From: Litomosoides sigmodontis
Lineage: Eukaryota; Nematoda; Chromadorea; Rhabditida; Onchocercidae
Assembly: GCA_963070105.1 (NCBI GenBank)
Contig: OY718808.1
Coordinates: 4,503,738 to 4,567,737, forward strand
Direction: 5' to 3'
DNA: 64,000 nt
Numbering within the stretch: the stretch's first letter is position 1; the number at the start of each line of letters is the position of its first letter. A program made the translations under genes and the position numbers. Below the pieces are notes generated by a model. That model had not been told where the DNA came from and did no database searches. It saw nothing but the letters and a program-made list of their open reading frames with translations. Positions 38,206 through 51,780 of this stretch are shown here, in pieces.

Positions 38206-41200
38206 ATGGGAATAAAAAGAATTAGCTGGAATGGTGGTGTGGAGATGTTTGCAAGTGCAGTTCAGAAGTGTTGCAGTACATTCGCATGCACTTCTTCACT
38301 TGCTGCAGGCACTGCATCACATCAGGGCTCACATTTGGAGTCAGATTCACTACCATTTGATCAGTGCCAGCCCATTGATGCATGTCTGAAAACGAAGGTT
38401 TGCCATGCTTATTACTACAGCATTTTTGATGATGTTGCTAATGTGATAGCGCAGCTGTTCACATTTCTTCTTTGGCTGATAGTTTGTGACACAGCTGTTT
38501 GGGTTCCGTAGTTGGCTATTGCTATCATAAGAGAAACGTTCCATTTACGCTGACCTCTTTTGTTTATTGCAACAAGAGACTTGTAATTTGTCGTTTTACA
38601 CGAAAGTCTCGGAGTTACACTCCGAATACTAAGATTTGAAAAATTTGCTGCTTTTAATTCAAATTATTACATCATTTATTTGATCATCTTGTGGATTACG
38701 AGTTATATTTTTCCTGTGTTTTTAGCCGTCATTCAAAAACGATCTTCACGATCTGCAAGCCAAAAGATTAAAGCCACCGGCTACGAAAGATTTTTCGGAA
38801 GACGGAAAGCCTCCAATTCTGGAAGAAAATTCGGAACACCTCGAAAAGCGGAAAATGTCACAGCTTGGTTCACGAAAAGAATTTTACTTACGGGAAAATG
38901 AAGTTAAAATGGCAAGAAGTACAGGCATTGGTATCGGTGACGAAAGATTAGAAGGTAGGAATTGAGTTTTAAAAGACCAGTGGACAAGTACAAATAAACA
39001 GAAATATTTTTATCAAAATTTTGTCCATGTCAACCTTGTGGTGTTGCTCTCATTCGCTTTTATTTTGTGGCATTAGAAACTGAGAGAAATCCTCAACTTT
39101 TTGTGGTCGGACAAGCAAGATGATTAGGGTTATTAATAGAGAGTTCTTCTGTTGCGGCAAGTCTGGGATTAATAAAAAGTTCATTTTAAAATGCATGACT
39201 GTTAGTTTTAATTCAACAATTAATTAGATAATGAAGGATTAATACGATCTGTGATTTTTGTGGGCAGTTATTTTGCTATGTTAATGATTTTGAAGAAAAG
39301 AATCTCGTCGGATGATCTATTTCCGTAAGAAATGTAATTTATTTTACTAGCATATCTGATGAATGCACTATTTACGAAATCTCCGGATGGAAGTACTCTT
39401 AATGGTATGAACATCTCCGTATTTGATTCACATTCAAGGCGTTTTGCTGAACGAATACTAAGTGCTGGTGTTTCTAGTCTTTCCATCATTGAAGCTTCAC
39501 AACATGAGGCTCAAAAAGCAAAGGTTTGTGTGCTTTAGTGGTTTTGATAGCTTCTGTTTTTATTAGGATCGCAATGAAATTAGGCTGGTTCATTGTGTAC
39601 GCTTTGAGCTAAAACCCTGAAATTTATTTTTATCAGATTGAAAGGTATTTCTTTAGAAATTGAAAGGTATTAAAACATTGAAAGAAAAAATAAACCCATT
39701 GAAAGGTATTTCTTTAGATTAGAATGAGCAAAAAAATGTTGTCTGTGTCGCTTAATTATTAATGAGGTCTATTGAATAATTTCGTTAGAAATAACTATAT
39801 TTTTATCAAGATAAAATATGTTATGGGAAAAGTATGTCGAAAAACAAATACCACAACAAATAATAGTGAATGTTTGAACGGAAGTTAAGAATTGACAGTC
39901 ATTTGGGTCGTTTCTCGTTAAGCTTAGAAAGCTTCTCGAAAGGCAAGTAAAAGTACAAAAAAACTTCCGTTTCTTCAAACAAATGGAAGTCAATTTTTGA
40001 GTTGACTGTTCGTGCCATTTATGTCATGTTGGTTATTGGATAATTTAAGTGTTAAATTACTGAACAGAGATGACTGTTTTCTCAGTGTCAATGATCGGAA
40101 CCATAGATTTTTAACAACTGATTTTGTATAATTCATCCTTATTTTAAAAAGTTGACCATCAGTAGCTTGTGAACGAAACTGTTAGTACTTCTTGCGAATT
40201 TAGCTTTTTAGAAATTTAAATATATTTGAAAGAAAATTTTATGGCAGACATGTGAAGAGCTGTTGCTCTCTGTTGCTGTCTAAGTAGTTATGATTTGTAA
40301 TAATTTATCTTTTGGTGTTATCATGATACGAAGACCTCATTCTCCTAGAACTTGTTCGTAAAGCCACTGTAGAGAAGTTTTCATTTTATTATGGAAAAAT
40401 ATATATCCTTTTCATTTCTAGAGAAAATTTTAAAACTTTCATCTATTCTAATATGATCTTGAATTAATTTATATAAAAATCGGTTCACAAATTTTGCAGA
40501 TGAACTTAGATTTACGCTACACATGTGCTTGAGCAGTTGATGCAACTGTAGCATCACTGACATTTCGATGTTATTTATGAATACCTGAAAAAAATGTTAA
40601 TGTAATGAAAACAAACCAAAATATATCTTTTTCATGTTGGATTGCTGAAATTAACCTTATTATGATTATTACCATTCGATAACGTAAAATCATATGAATT
40701 GAGATGAGATAAATCGAATACATCGACGTAATTGATTTTCTGTCAGCACTTTTTTTTATTAAATGCGTTTTAATAGGTAGCAGTCATTCATTTTTCATTG
40801 TCAATGAAGAAATTGCATCCTTGAATCAAATAACCTGAATTTTTATATAAGCGATGTTAACTCTCCACATAATTTTGTATATAGTGGTTAATTGAATAAT
40901 CCAGTTCTACTTCAAGTGGCACTTATTGACAGCAATATTAATGTAATGTGGTGTATAATATAAGTGTTATAAGGATAGTAGTCAGACTTTAATGTTTGAT
41001 TCTTCGAAAAAAGGACCTGATTAGTAGTGATAAATGAATATTATAGTCGTAAAACACTTGCGCATATATACATAATTGTATAGTTTAAAATCATTCTGTT
41101 CTTCTAAATTAGTTTGCCGATATTTGGATTTCTGCTGTAACCAGAATTATTATTGTAGAAATTTTTTTGTAAACTGTTTCAAATAGCATTTCAATTGTTT

Positions 41201-44200
41201 ATGGAACTGAAACCTAATTTAAACACAGTCAAAAATCAGACTGCATTACAGCATTTTTAGAGCAACCTAATATTTCTTCATTTTTTTGTGATCTAATTTA
41301 TGAAATGTACGTGTGTATGCTTGGCATAGCTATGAGAGCAGTTGACAGTTGAGCATACTGGCATGTGTAATGTGATTGTTAGAAGTGATTTTAACAACAA
41401 GGTCCTTTGATATTCCTTTGTAAGCGACTGATGCTCTGAAAACAGACCTGATTGAATGCGTTCATTTGTAACGGATGCATTAATGGAGTGCAATAAAATG
41501 AATGAATATGATGTAAGGGATGTGGCGTGATGACGAATTATGTACGATTAGTTAACGCTCGCAGTTAAATGAGATGTAATTAACTATTCAGAAGGGAATT
41601 CTTCAAAATGCTTGCTCATAAACGAAAAATTAATGGCCAAAATATGAGGAAATTAAACGTAAGGGGGAAATGTTAGATAAGTGGAGTATAAAATAATGCG
41701 CGAACTTCAGTGAATCATGCATAGTTTCAAGTACAACCAGATTTCAAGTGTCTCTAATTATCTTGAGGTTTTCTTGTAGGGTTGAATTGTAAAAATATAA
41801 CGTTCAACATAAGGCAGACGACAAACTGAAGTAGACAAGAACTTTTTTGATGGTTGATATTGTTGATAATAAAAACCTTTCTCTTGATGAGATTAAGCTG
41901 CTCTATAAGTTTTCTACATCAAAAATTTTAACTTATTTATTAATTGGAACAAAAGGAATAATTTATCAATTGGAGCATTATTTATTAATTTTTACTTTCT
42001 ATAGATATGAAAAATTTATAGATAAATCAACATTTTATAATTGAGTTTATTATCGTAAATAGGCTAAGAAAAGTAGTAGTTAAATACATCGATCCTCGTA
42101 TTTTGCTATTTTTTTTAAATTGTAAAACTAATCAGAGAAAGAATTTGAGTTGAATGAACACTCATTTTTAAACAAGTCCAAATTATTTGATGTAAGTGTC
42201 AGTTTCCGTGATTAAATCAATTTTTTGTTGAAGCTAAGCAGTTTGTATGTCTAATGCTGGGAGTTACTCAGTTTATCAGTTTATGAATTTAAAAAGGCGG
42301 TAAGTTTATGAATTACTCAGTTTATGAATTTAAAAAAGCGATAAGGGAAGTTCGTTGCTGCAAATAGAAAAAAAAAGATTTCTTCAGGAATATGCAAGAA
42401 AGATTCGAAGAAAGAAAGGACTCATAGTTGGTGCATATCGAGCCAATATGGAATCCTTATTTCCACTTTATACACGAAAAAAGCAAGTACCGTTCCCAGC
42501 TAAATTGCTGTTTGCTAATCAGCAGCTTATGAAGGATGCCATTAATCCGTTTACGTTAAATACAACGCAGACTGGTATGCTTTGCTTTCTTTAATTTTTT
42601 ATGTTGAAAACATTTTCAGATTTTATCGAAAAGTTATTACTTATTCCATCTATAGTAACTCTTTTGTAAAACTTAGTGGTATCGCGAAAAGCCGGCATAT
42701 CAAAATTAGTTAAAAGTAATATTTTGTTCATAAAGGACAGCTGCTCGTAATAGCGTGTGACATTTAATTATTTTCGGAAATCATTATTGGAGAGTTAATG
42801 AAAAAGTAAACTTTAAAAATTGGTTTTGGTTTTCATTCTTCACATTTACAATTAAGAGTCTTTTAATTGTTCTTTTAAATACTGTCCATTGATTCGAGAA
42901 ATTCGAATTGTTAATCGTCATTGTTTTTGCATAGCTCTGATTGATATGCAACAAAAACGTTTCATGTTGCGAATTTTTTCCATAATTTTAGATGACGAAT
43001 CCGGCAACAAACAAAGATTTGCGCCGATAATAGTTGGTTGTTTACCCTCAGTCACCCAACAATCAAATATGCTTACTTCAATGATTTTTAATTTAATCAT
43101 GCATTTATGTGCGGTGAAAAAGGACACCATGTTTCAGTATGGTGCCGTACAACTTGTTACATTTCTTTCAGCTGGGTATGCTATCTAAGAAATATTTTGA
43201 CATACTATACAAATTATTGTCTTGTTTAAATTACTAAACTCTTTGCTGTGGAACAAGTTGAAGAAAAGGGGTTGATGCAGATGAATCAGTTGATTCTGTT
43301 CATGAAAATATAGATGTAAAGGAAGGTCTAAAACAAGATTTGCTAGCTAAAGAAAAAAATGAATGTAGGCATAAGAAAATGTTAGTAAAAAACAAGTCCC
43401 AAATTATTAGAACTTATTTTCGCAATAATTATATAGTTTCCTCACATGAAACGGTTGTAGACTTTTATATGATTACAGTTTTACACATAATGTTTATATT
43501 GATTTTGTTTTTTACTTTTTTTCGTTGTTCTTCCTTTAGTCCTTTAAATTGGCTTTTTTTAAAGGAATATTTATAGTAATTTTTTTCAGTTGATTTTTCT
43601 AGGTGATTGGGATATTGTTTCTTGAGATCGGCGATTTTTATTTTTGTTTTGCAAATAAATTCGGATTTTTTAAAGTAATTTTGCGTTGGCAACTTGTGCA
43701 ATGGATCCCAATATGCAGTTTGTATCAAATGGAAGCAAGCACAAATCCTGGCTACTCAACAAGTTTTTTACTATTAAGCCATTATCCGGTTATTCAGGAT
43801 TTCCACGCAGTACTTTCAAACCTCCATTTCCGTTATCCAAGTCTCTCCCTTTTGAGAAAAAATTTGAATCGGTAATTTTCTTTCTTTACTTTTTACAGTA
43901 TTCTCACTAGTGTTTAGATTAGTGGAAGTGTCGCTAATATTGTGTTTTTTTGTTGCTGTTTAATATTTTCTTGTGATCAAGTCACATATTGACTATTGAA
44001 ATTTTATTAAATTATGTTGTGCCTAATTTTATTAAATAGACATTGTGCTATGGTATACCAAATTTTAGATTGGTATTACGACTGAAAACCTCTATGGTGT
44101 AACAATAGAGCCGAGAAGCGAGATTGATATTGATCATCTAAATTCACTGGTCGGTTCTAGTGAGGAAATTCTAATGAAGTATGCTTTCTGGATTACCTTT

Positions 44201-44693
44201 ACGGGCAGAATGACTGCTAAAACAAAAGTTGCTCAAAAACTCAGGTATGATACTGGAATTACTGCCGACTGAGGTCAGTTGGTGTTTTTTCTTGTGATAT
44301 TTGGGATGTGAGCTCAATCTCTTTTTACGAATGCAGTAGTCCTTTTTATTGATTACTGGATTTTTCTGGCCTGCTTAATCTTAAGGTAAGCTAACTTTAC
44401 AGACCTCAGTGGTTAAAAGTTACTAGTGATAGGCAAAGTTTTATTTTATGCTCTAATGCTTAACATATTATGACACATAAAATTTCAGGGAGTGGCTTCC
44501 AAAAGCAAACATAGATCTAAGTTCTGTTATTGAATCAGATGCTAGAGTTGCTGATTTGGAGCTGGAAGATTTCGACAGAATGTTTTCTTTGTTGCATAGG
44601 GAGTTGGATGATAATTTTACGCACATCAGTGAGCTGAGGAATTTCTATGCTCACTTTAGGCCTGCAGTTGAAAATGCCAAATTTGCCGATTAA
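38206..44693 (+). CDS. unidentified protein of 513 residues, 8 exons
   Basis: Exons 38206-38397, 38726-38954, 39351-39523, 42388-42574, 42992-43175, 43676-43871, 44069-44244 and 44489-44693 join in phase. ATG 38206 follows AAATTTCAG by 6 nt, a likely trans-splice site. I do not recognise the family. Residues 1-140 are low-complexity and charged, with a Cys-containing start. Then come a GIGIGDERLE segment, a helical region (FAERILSAGVSSLSIIEASQ), a basic patch (KIRRKKGLIVGAYRANMESL), a hydrophobic helical region (FAPIIVGCLPSVTQQSNMLT), and an acidic C-terminus ending RPAVENAKFAD. No signal peptide or transmembrane anchor is evident, and no catalytic motif. Intron 3 is 2.9 kb. An optional in-phase exon may start at 43264. 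AATAAA overlaps the stop (44692), and another lies at 45422. Confidence 0.7.
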
Positions 44694-46277
44694 TAAAATG
44701 AGTTGCAAAATTTGTTCCACTTGTGTTACGGAACGCAGTGACAGGAGAAATGATTTGCAGCGGTTATTGATTAGATTTGAAAAACATATGCAGAAGGGTT
44801 AATGAAAATTATCATAAACCAAAACGTGTTAAAACAACTGGATAAAGTAAATCAACTTTTACAGCACGGAATAGTTGGTCATTCAGTAGGTTTTTAAGCT
44901 TAGTACGTCATCTTTTGTAGCTGCGTTTTCCGTGGATCTCGTTTTAAACCTTATTAGGTATCATCCGCCATTTTGTATTATCTGGTTCTATCCCCCAAAA
45001 CTTATTTTTCTGTTTATCTTCGTTCTGTTACGAAATTTTTATTAAACCGTTGAACTGTAAAAATTAAAGTGTAATCACTGGAATTTCAATTTGACCATGT
45101 TTAGGTGAAGTTTGTCGGTGTAATGATAAATTCATATTGACATATGTTTTCATATAGTTTTTACTGTTTCGTTTTAGGTGCAGTATGTTTGTGCTTGTTA
45201 CTAGCAGTTTTCTGACGCTGAACGTCAAGGAACGCTTGATTGATATTCTAAATTGGATTTGTTCATTTTTAAATCGCTTATATGCACTGTTGCTTTACAC
45301 ATCTGTTATTAATGCATGCTTATAGATTGTTTTCGATGTTTAAAGTTGTTTGAAAATTAAAGGAATTCACTTATAAATCTGTTACATCAGTGCAGAATAT
45401 TGTTACATATGTATAGGTAGGAATAAAACTTAAAGCAACCATTTCTTAGGAATTATAGCAATAAATACATCTTGCTGGGAGGATGTTGAGATGTGCGGTA
45501 GTGGTAAAAAGTTACTTCTTACTTTAGTGAAATCTCTTTAATAAGGATGAATTCTTAATTTATGAAGAGTGAATTACACTCGAATAAAATAGGATTCATT
45601 TTTTGGATGATTCCGATGGAAATGACGCTTAACTTTCGTATTCCACTTGACTCGAGACGATTTTGGCTTTTAATTTGTTTGAAAGTCAAATGTGGTGCGA
45701 CTGCCTCTAACGATCTACTTTTTGCAATAGCTATTATTAGAGGAAAGGCGTTTGACTTGACTAGACCCCTCGAGGGTGTTTAATAGAAAGATAGTGGAGG
45801 CTGCAGGAGGGCGAGATTGTTTTGGACCGAATTCAGGCATCCGATAAATTTGTTCGTTGTATCAAATGCTTCGAACGGTTGATAAAATTTAGCAGTAGTA
45901 GATTTAATTCTTTTTTTTCTTTCAAATTTGCAGTATCGATTGATTTCAATTCAGCTCGAATTGATTCTCATTTTTGCACGGTACTCGTCATTCTTTTAAA
46001 TTCAGCTAATAGAACTGATTGGTTTTAAAATTATTATATTGCACGGGAAATTCAAGATAGTTTGAACGAATATAATTTATAGTCTAATTTTCCACAAAAG
46101 TGGGAAGTGGGAGAAAGAGGTCGGAAAAAGAGACTTCCTTATTGCTTATCGCTGTGTTAGAGAACTTTGAAATGTGTATTTAATTTTGTTTGATAGCAGT
46201 CGTTATGTGGACAGATATGATGCATTGTGAGATGTTATTACGGTATGATGTTTCCAGGTGGTACCACACGTCATTCC
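44694..46277. other. intergenic, between unidentified gene and sos
   Basis: AT-rich; AATAAA at 45422. Frames at 45562-45783 and 45822-46028 look like chance. The segment 46249-46258 (TGTTTCCAG) is the likely trans-splice acceptor of the sos gene. Confidence 0.5.
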
Positions 46278-49200
46278 ATGAGCATCAGCGTGGGTGATGG
46301 TGCCTCTCATCACTCATTAGTAGCCAACCGTCACTTGCAGTGGAAGAATCAAAAGATATTTATTGACAGAATATATCAGGTGAGCATTCCTCTATTCATC
46401 ACTTCTTGCATATCTCGTTATATTTCACTTTACCGTCAGTGATATCTTTTGCATGACTTGTCCCTCAGGAGCTTCTTAGTCCTACTTTTTTTTACTACTC
46501 CTAAGTAAAGTTGAAGAATGGGCGAGGTGATGTGTTCTTTTCATTATCTGTGTTTATTCATTGCACAGCAGTTGCTGTTAGCATCCATTAAGATTCTTTC
46601 AGATCTTCAAATCTTGAATATTTAGTGTTTCTGTCAGTCTTGTAAACTTACAGATATCCAACAATTGTCATCCTGGCATTGGATTGGATCAACCAGCTGC
46701 TGAGCACATTCAAGAAATATTGATATGTTTATTTTTCGAATTATTAGAATGCCATCCACAGACAATCGAGGATATGGAGCGAAGTATGCGTACGACTTTG
46801 CCAGCAAGCATGTTTCATTGGGTTATCCAGGTTATTTTGGACTCTTCATTTTTTCTTTCAGTACTATGGTAGTAGAAATGGAAATTATTGTGCACATTTG
46901 GTTTCAGTTTCAAAATACTCCTGAAGCATTACACAGAATCCCGCGAAAAAAACTTCATGACAAACGAAACGCAAACTCGAAAAGCTTAATGTCGCTTTTG
47001 CATACGTTGCAGCCCAAACTAAAAGTATTATTTGGATATTTTCTTTTACTTTTGAAACCAGTAAATTACTTTACTGTTACATTATGGGAGTAACAGCTGT
47101 TAAGCATTTGACGAGGGAACATTGCAGTTGTGATTTCAATGAAAGCTTTCATTCCAGGAATTGCTGGGTTACAAATTAGACGAAGAAGTAATGCTGTATT
47201 TGCTTTCCGTTATCGAATATATTGCTGCAGATATACTAAAGGTATTCTGAAGTCCTCTTTTGATTTTTTGAGTTATTCAAGTATTATATAGTAGTTATTC
47301 AGTTAATTTGATATTAATTTACCTCTTTCAGTGGACTGGAAATTATGTAAAAAACATTAAAAAATGTGACCCAACTATTGGCCTACAGAATTTGAAAATT
47401 GCACTCAGCGCTGATACAGTTAGTAAAATTATTATAATTTATATGTGTTTTCATTATTATTGGTAAATGCGGAGTTTTAAAGCTGATAACTTTCCTGCCT
47501 TCACCATAATTTTCACTTCAGTACTGTTTGAATAACGGTGATTCATAGTCTTTCTTGCACTTACCAATTTTCTTTGGGATCATAATTCTTATTTGTAGAG
47601 CTTGATGGAGCTTACAGAAATGCTATATAATGAGGAGGAAACATCAACAGCCGGAATATTAAATGATAATGTTGAGGATATCGTGCATGAAATGTCATAT
47701 GACGGAGTGATTTTTAAATTATTTTGAAGTCATATTTCTCGTTTTTTAATATTCTTATATTATTGCTGTTATTAGCAAATTTCAATTTCTTTTTGTATAT
47801 TTGTTGTGCACGCATTTCTTTTTACCTATTACCTTTGTATTAGTCAAAAGAAGTATAAGTGTAGGCATCACGCGATTTCAATCGCGAGGAAGCTCAATAT
47901 CTTCGCGATCTCAATCTCATCATTCATGTCTTCCGGCGTCGTTTTGAGACCGTCTTCGAAAATTCTGATGAGGTAATTTCCACTAAACAATATCTTTTGT
48001 ATATTATAATGCTGTTTGCTATATAAGGTTCCCATTCTTTCTTGATATAAGCTGTTACTGTAAAATGTATTTCTAGCATTACCTTGACCAAATGTTTGGC
48101 AATATTTTGGAGTTGCATGAACTAACAGTGAAGGTCCAGCGAATGCTTGAAGATGCTATTGAAATGTCGGATACTCCATGTGTAGGAGCAGGCTTATGGG
48201 AACTTGCGGAAGCTCATGAATTTGATGTGTATATTGCTTATATGGTATCGTTTTCCACAAGATAAATAAGTCAAACAAAATATGATTCGGAGTTTTTTTC
48301 TTATTTGCAAGTGCTGAGCGCCTCACAGAGTAAGTTACGTTATTCCATTTGACTTATTTTAAGGATTTGTTCAAAGGATCACTGACAACTGTAATAAAGA
48401 AAGTGTTAAACGATGCCAAATACGAGCAGTTTTTCGCGGTAAACGCACACTTTTTTGTTATTGTTTGGAACTATTTCTGCGTCATTTTTTTACGAAAATA
48501 AGTTTACGAAAATCAGTATTTGTTATGAAAAAGAGATATCGTGAACAATTGATTGAAACATTCGGTTTCAATTTTCAGATGGAAGATCGAGCACATAGCA
48601 TAACACCTGGGGGTGAAACATTTCGTCTTGCTGTAAAATACGTCCTTCCCTCTCTTCTTGAAATTCCTGTTATTCATTTCTTTCGTTACATTGAGTTTAC
48701 AAATGTGAGTTTTTTGTGTCGCTCAAAAATTTTTTGATTTGATTTTAAATGCATTTAAATTTTGGCTTAGTTTTTCGGATCTGATATCCATCTTATTTCC
48801 TGTAAATGCCAAATTTATGAGCATTTACTGCTTAAGAAGTTATCACACATCTTTACAGTTAACGCTAAGCCATCACTGTTACAAAATACGTTTTTGATTG
48901 GATTACCATCGCAGTATTTTAGATTTTATGTCGTTTGGCACAACCAGCTGGTGAAATCGAAGATTTAAAAAGCACGAAAACTTACTTTAGCGGTATTGCT
49001 ATGAAAATGGAAGCACTATGCCCTGCATTTTTGATCAATCATCTAAAAGCGTTAGTATCTACTTTGCTAATATAAAAATGTAAGGGTTATTTAATATTAA
49101 TCACTCATTATTTTATGCTTTGTAGGGAACAAAGTATTCGAGCCTTACCGGAATCAAATTGTTCTCGTCAGAGACGAAGGATTCAAGAGATTCAACGAAG

Positions 49201-51694
49201 CATTGAATTATGGGAAGGCAAGGAAATTGGTTATAGATGTGCAGAAGTTATTAAAGGTTATTTTGCCTGAAATTTTCATGTAGAAGAATTATTTGCTCAT
49301 TAGGAACATCGTGGATTAACATAGTGAAGTTTATCAATTAAAGTTTGTCCAAATGAAATTAGGAAAAAATGTCTTTCAGTGTGAAGGACTAAATGATTTA
49401 GTTATTTATTATTGTTGTGTATCATTGCAGAAGGTGATTTGTTATTACTGCGATCTGGACCATTATCTTCCACTGGTAAATCTTTTGTTTTAATTGCTAC
49501 CAGCTGTTTAAATTGCTTGGAAAAAATAATCGTTGTTATTGCGAATATTTGCTTGATATCATTATTCACTGTTTTGTTATAACACTTTTGTAAGTTTTGT
49601 TCTTTTTGGATTTATAAAATTTGTTACAGATACGTTGAAAAAAAACAGAGGAACAACTGTGCGTCATACATTTCTCTTCGATCACCTTTTGGTGTTTTGT
49701 AAAACCTTACGCTCTTCAAAACCGGAAAAGCCACTTTATAAATTTAAAGATAAAGTGCTTATACGTAAGACAGATATATTCGATCTGAAGGACACTGAAG
49801 GTTGTGTGATCATCCAAATTTTTATTGATATTTAAATGATTTACATCTTTTGGTATATCCTTTCCTTAACCGATGTATATTTGAAATGTGATTGATTCTC
49901 TTTCTTTTGCGGATTTAATAACTCGTTACAGAACTTCAAAATGCTTTTAAAATCGTGTCGCGATCAATAACTCATGATCGAGGGGACAACACTTCTTGGA
50001 TACTGTTTTGTCGAACGCCGGAAGAGAAAACTAGTTGGATGTGTGATTTGGTCAAAATTCAGGCCAAAAGGTTTTTGCAATTTCTTTACTTCTGATTTGT
50101 TCATACTCACTTGTGATTCAAATTTTTTGATGTACTTTATGCGTTTTCAGTTCGTTAGATCGAATGTTGGACGCATCATTAAAAGAAGAAGAAAAACGAG
50201 TTCCACTAATTTTGCCAACATCTGACCAATATAGGTATAATTTATGTTTCTATTGCTATTGTTTGCTTTTAGCATATGTTGCTGAGATATTATCTTTATA
50301 CTAATAGATTGAAACATTTATCGGTTTTTTTAATTGAAAGCTTCAGGTTCGCTGATCAAGACTGCGATGAAAATATTGTGTTTGAAGACTATACATCGAG
50401 CAGCGGTGTGCCAGTTGTTAAACATGGAACAGTTCTGAAACTTGTCGAGCGCTTAACTTATCATTTGCAAGTTTTTTACCATTTTTAGCTAGAAGTCCCT
50501 GATATTTTGGTAGTTGATGACTCGCGTACAAATAAGTCGGACAACCTTTTATGCTCTTATGCATTTACTACATTTAAAGTTAGAAGAGAGATTGTCTCTG
50601 GATTGATTTTTCATATTTTTAGATACACAGATTATAATTATGTGAGAACTTTCCTGACAACTTATCACTCATTTTGCACCTCCTCGGAATTGTTACAGTT
50701 ACTCATCGAACGTTTTGAAGTACCTACTCCTCCACAGCTTCAATTAGCTGAAACGAATAATATGTCTAACCTAGAATCTCGGTAAGATCTATAAAGTTTT
50801 ATTAACCTGCTTTTCATACCCTGTAGTTACCTGAATCTACAAATAGTTAATCATGTGTATAGCTAAGATAAAACGTGTTGGAAAAAACTTGGTTGCATAC
50901 ATACATCATTTCAGAGGGCTTTTAAACGGGCCTTACGCTACGGTACATTCGCAGGGTCTGATAACCCAGGTTTCTCCTACATTATTAAATAGAATTGAGC
51001 GAAGTTATCAACGATTTCGCAAAGAATATGAGCAGCCAATACAGTGCAGGTATTTTTGCAGTAATTTTTTACTTTAACACGGTTTGTATTATAAGCTTTT
51101 TTTCTCAACGATGGGACTAGCAAAAGTTGCCAATATGGACTTGAAATTACATCAATCATGACCATTTGTATTTTTAGCTTTTGTTACAGTAAAATTTTCT
51201 GAAATTTCTGTTATAGTACATTTTTACAGAGTACTAAGTGTGGTTCGACAATGGGTCAATAATCATTGGTATGACTTTGAGAATAATCCGGTTCTACTGC
51301 AAGACTTATGTTCGTTCTTGGAAGAAACTGATTCGCATGGAAAAGTTATCAATCAATACAAAAAGTGGTGTAAAAGCATCAAAGTAACGGAATTTTTTTT
51401 AATTATGGATTTCGTATCTTGGATTTTATTTTCACAGTTGCTTTGATGGTTTTATTACCAAAGATATAACTGAACATTTTTATTTTATTTTATTGGGACT
51501 AATTCTTACCGTTGATTTTAAAAACACTATTTGAGCTCCTTTTGAAAAAACTGCTGTCCTAAAGCGCAATTTTTTTCAGACTTGTATCGAAAGGAAGAAG
51601 CGAATGGACACGATACCGTTGACGGCACGTAATGGTTTGGAAAGAGAATCTTCTCCATCGACAACCACGTCGTATGGTCCACAAAAACCGAAGG

Positions 51695-51780
<86 letters not shown>

